This document shows, piece by piece, positions 63,297 through 64,000 of a DNA stretch of 64,000 nt. A model generated the notes under the pieces. The model saw only the letters and a list, made by a program, of their open reading frames with translations. It made no database searches and was not told the DNA's origin. Each line of letters begins with the position of its first letter. The stretch's first letter is position 1. This DNA comes from Alloacidobacterium sp963823845 (GTDB taxonomy: Bacteria; Acidobacteriota; Terriglobia; Terriglobales; Acidobacteriaceae), in assembly GCA_963823845.1 (NCBI GenBank), contig CAWGND010000014.1:434001-498000 (forward strand), given 5' to 3'. A program made the translations under genes and the position numbers.

Positions 63297-64000
63297 CTAT
63301 TTGATGTTTAAGAACTTTTCCAGAGTCGACACTTCCTTGTCAGCGCGATCCATATAGTCGTTCGCTGTCTGGAGATCGTTCTGGCTGAGTGCACTCTTCG
63401 CCTCGCTCAAATAGCTGTTCATCTTGTTCATCGAAGTGACGACGTCGCCCCGCATGTCATACCCTTGCGCCTGCTGTTGCTTGCGCATGACGTTGATGCT
63501 GTCATTCACTGCCCCTGCCCTTGCTTCGAGGTCAATCATCCGGTGGTGCGCCTGCTGCACTTCCTGTTGCGAAGGCCCTGCTGGTGCCGCCGGTGGAGCC
63601 GTCTGTGCGGGTGGTTGCGCAGCCGTGTCCACCGGCTTCGTCTTGGCTGCCGGGATCTGCACTGGAAGCGTCGCCGTCGCCTTCACCGTAGTTGGCATCG
63701 CGTGCTCGCTCACTGGATTCGCCTGCTGTGGCGCAGGATTCGACGTTGGCGGAGTCGTTGGCGCCGGTGTCGGCGTATCGGTAACGGACGTCGTCGACTT
63801 CTGGCTGGCGTTCGTCTTAAACATGGGAGGCAGCAACGTAGCCGCTGCCACCAGCGCAATCACCGCTGCCACCGCTCCCAGACCGATCCAGAGTCCGCGA
63901 TGGCCCTTTCCAGTCGCGCTACTCGGCGCAGGTGTATACGGAGCAGCCTGCGCCGGGGTCTGCATCGGCGTGGACTGGTACGGTGGTTGCACAGGCGGCT
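63297..64000 (-). CDS. membrane-anchored coiled-coil protein (start outside window)
   Basis: The frame is open to the window edge, and the GTG at 63992 is internal. A Pro/Gln/Ala-rich stretch leads into a single membrane helix (GLWIGLGAVAAVIALVAAATLL). Then comes a Thr/Pro/Ala-rich linker of about 80 residues and a C-terminal coiled coil of about 90 residues (AHHRMIDLEARAGAVNDSINVMRKQ). Many relatives with this layout begin with a zinc ribbon, but that part is beyond the window. It is first in a probable operon with the CsgG-family gene (11-base gap) and the hypothetical at 61643. Confidence 0.65.
   Translation of the reverse strand, partial: PPVQPPYQSTPMQTPAQAAPYTPAPSSATGKGHRGLWIGLGAVAAVIALVAAATLLPPMFKTNASQKSTTSVTDTPTPAPTTPPTSNPAPQQANPVSEHAMPTTVKATATLPVQIPAAKTKPVDTAAQPPAQTAPPAAPAGPSQQEVQQAHHRMIDLEARAGAVNDSINVMRKQQQAQGYDMRGDVVTSMNKMNSYLSEAKSALSQNDLQTANDYMDRADKEVSTLEKFLNIK

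Overview
The window looks like a chromosome segment of an Acidobacteriota bacterium, most likely the Terriglobia/Acidobacteriaceae. The evidence is the GC-rich gene content and several protein styles typical of that group: a 1.4-kb-residue Oar-like TonB-dependent receptor with a carboxypeptidase-regulatory-like N-terminus, a giant SBBP/DUF11 secreted protein, a GH92 mannosidase, a DUF4965-type secreted protein, and a Tat-exported ferritin-like protein. Intergenic hairpins and CCTGAGCG-type dispersed repeats fit as well. No tRNA, rRNA, CRISPR array, prophage or insertion sequence was seen. The taxonomic call is inference.

Layout. 1-10.5 kb: the end of a TolC-type efflux protein, a small membrane protein, aroA, a GAF-GAF-SpoIIE phosphatase, deoC-hpt, an lgt-like gene, a MscS channel and a lipoprotein. 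10.5-17 kb (minus strand): pdxS and pdxT, then coxB-coxA-coxC (an aa3-type oxidase with unusual proton-channel residues), then a FetAB-type ABC exporter. 17-26 kb: a tightly overlapped MDR dehydrogenase/thioesterase/threonine dehydratase operon, miaB plus a bifunctional-nuclease-domain protein, a polysaccharide flippase, a purine permease and a DAHP synthase. 26-32 kb: DinB protein, ferritin-like protein, GH92 (with a LacI-type operator), VOC protein and a GIDE-domain membrane protein. 32-34.5 kb: a cytochrome c maturation cluster (ccmE, ccmA, ybaK, ccmB). 34.6-42.6 kb: thiC, a zinc-ribbon membrane protein, the DUF4965-type secreted protein (again with a LacI-type operator), an aldo/keto reductase remnant, a GT87 gene and oligopeptidase B. 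43-64 kb: the giant secreted protein, a Ser/Thr kinase with a long helical-repeat region and its coupled TPR partner, the Oar-like receptor, a YkgJ protein, and a minus-strand trio containing a CsgG-family protein.

The most striking signal is that five genes lying between 33.1 and 40.0 kb (ybaK, ccmA, ccmE, thiC, GT87) each need single-base frame changes to read through, at least a dozen in all. Every long gene elsewhere reads cleanly. This suggests either local sequence errors or regional decay. Other points worth following are: the oxidase subunit I lacking the canonical D- and K-channel entry residues; two near-identical LacI-type operators in front of two unrelated secreted proteins; an Lgt homologue lacking several essential residues; a degraded VOC gene tail on the far side of the GIDE gene; and the CsgG-containing three-gene operon ending in an unrecognised, possibly RNase H-like protein. 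I did not find a clearly new multi-gene system. The CsgG trio and the kinase/TPR pair are the nearest candidates.
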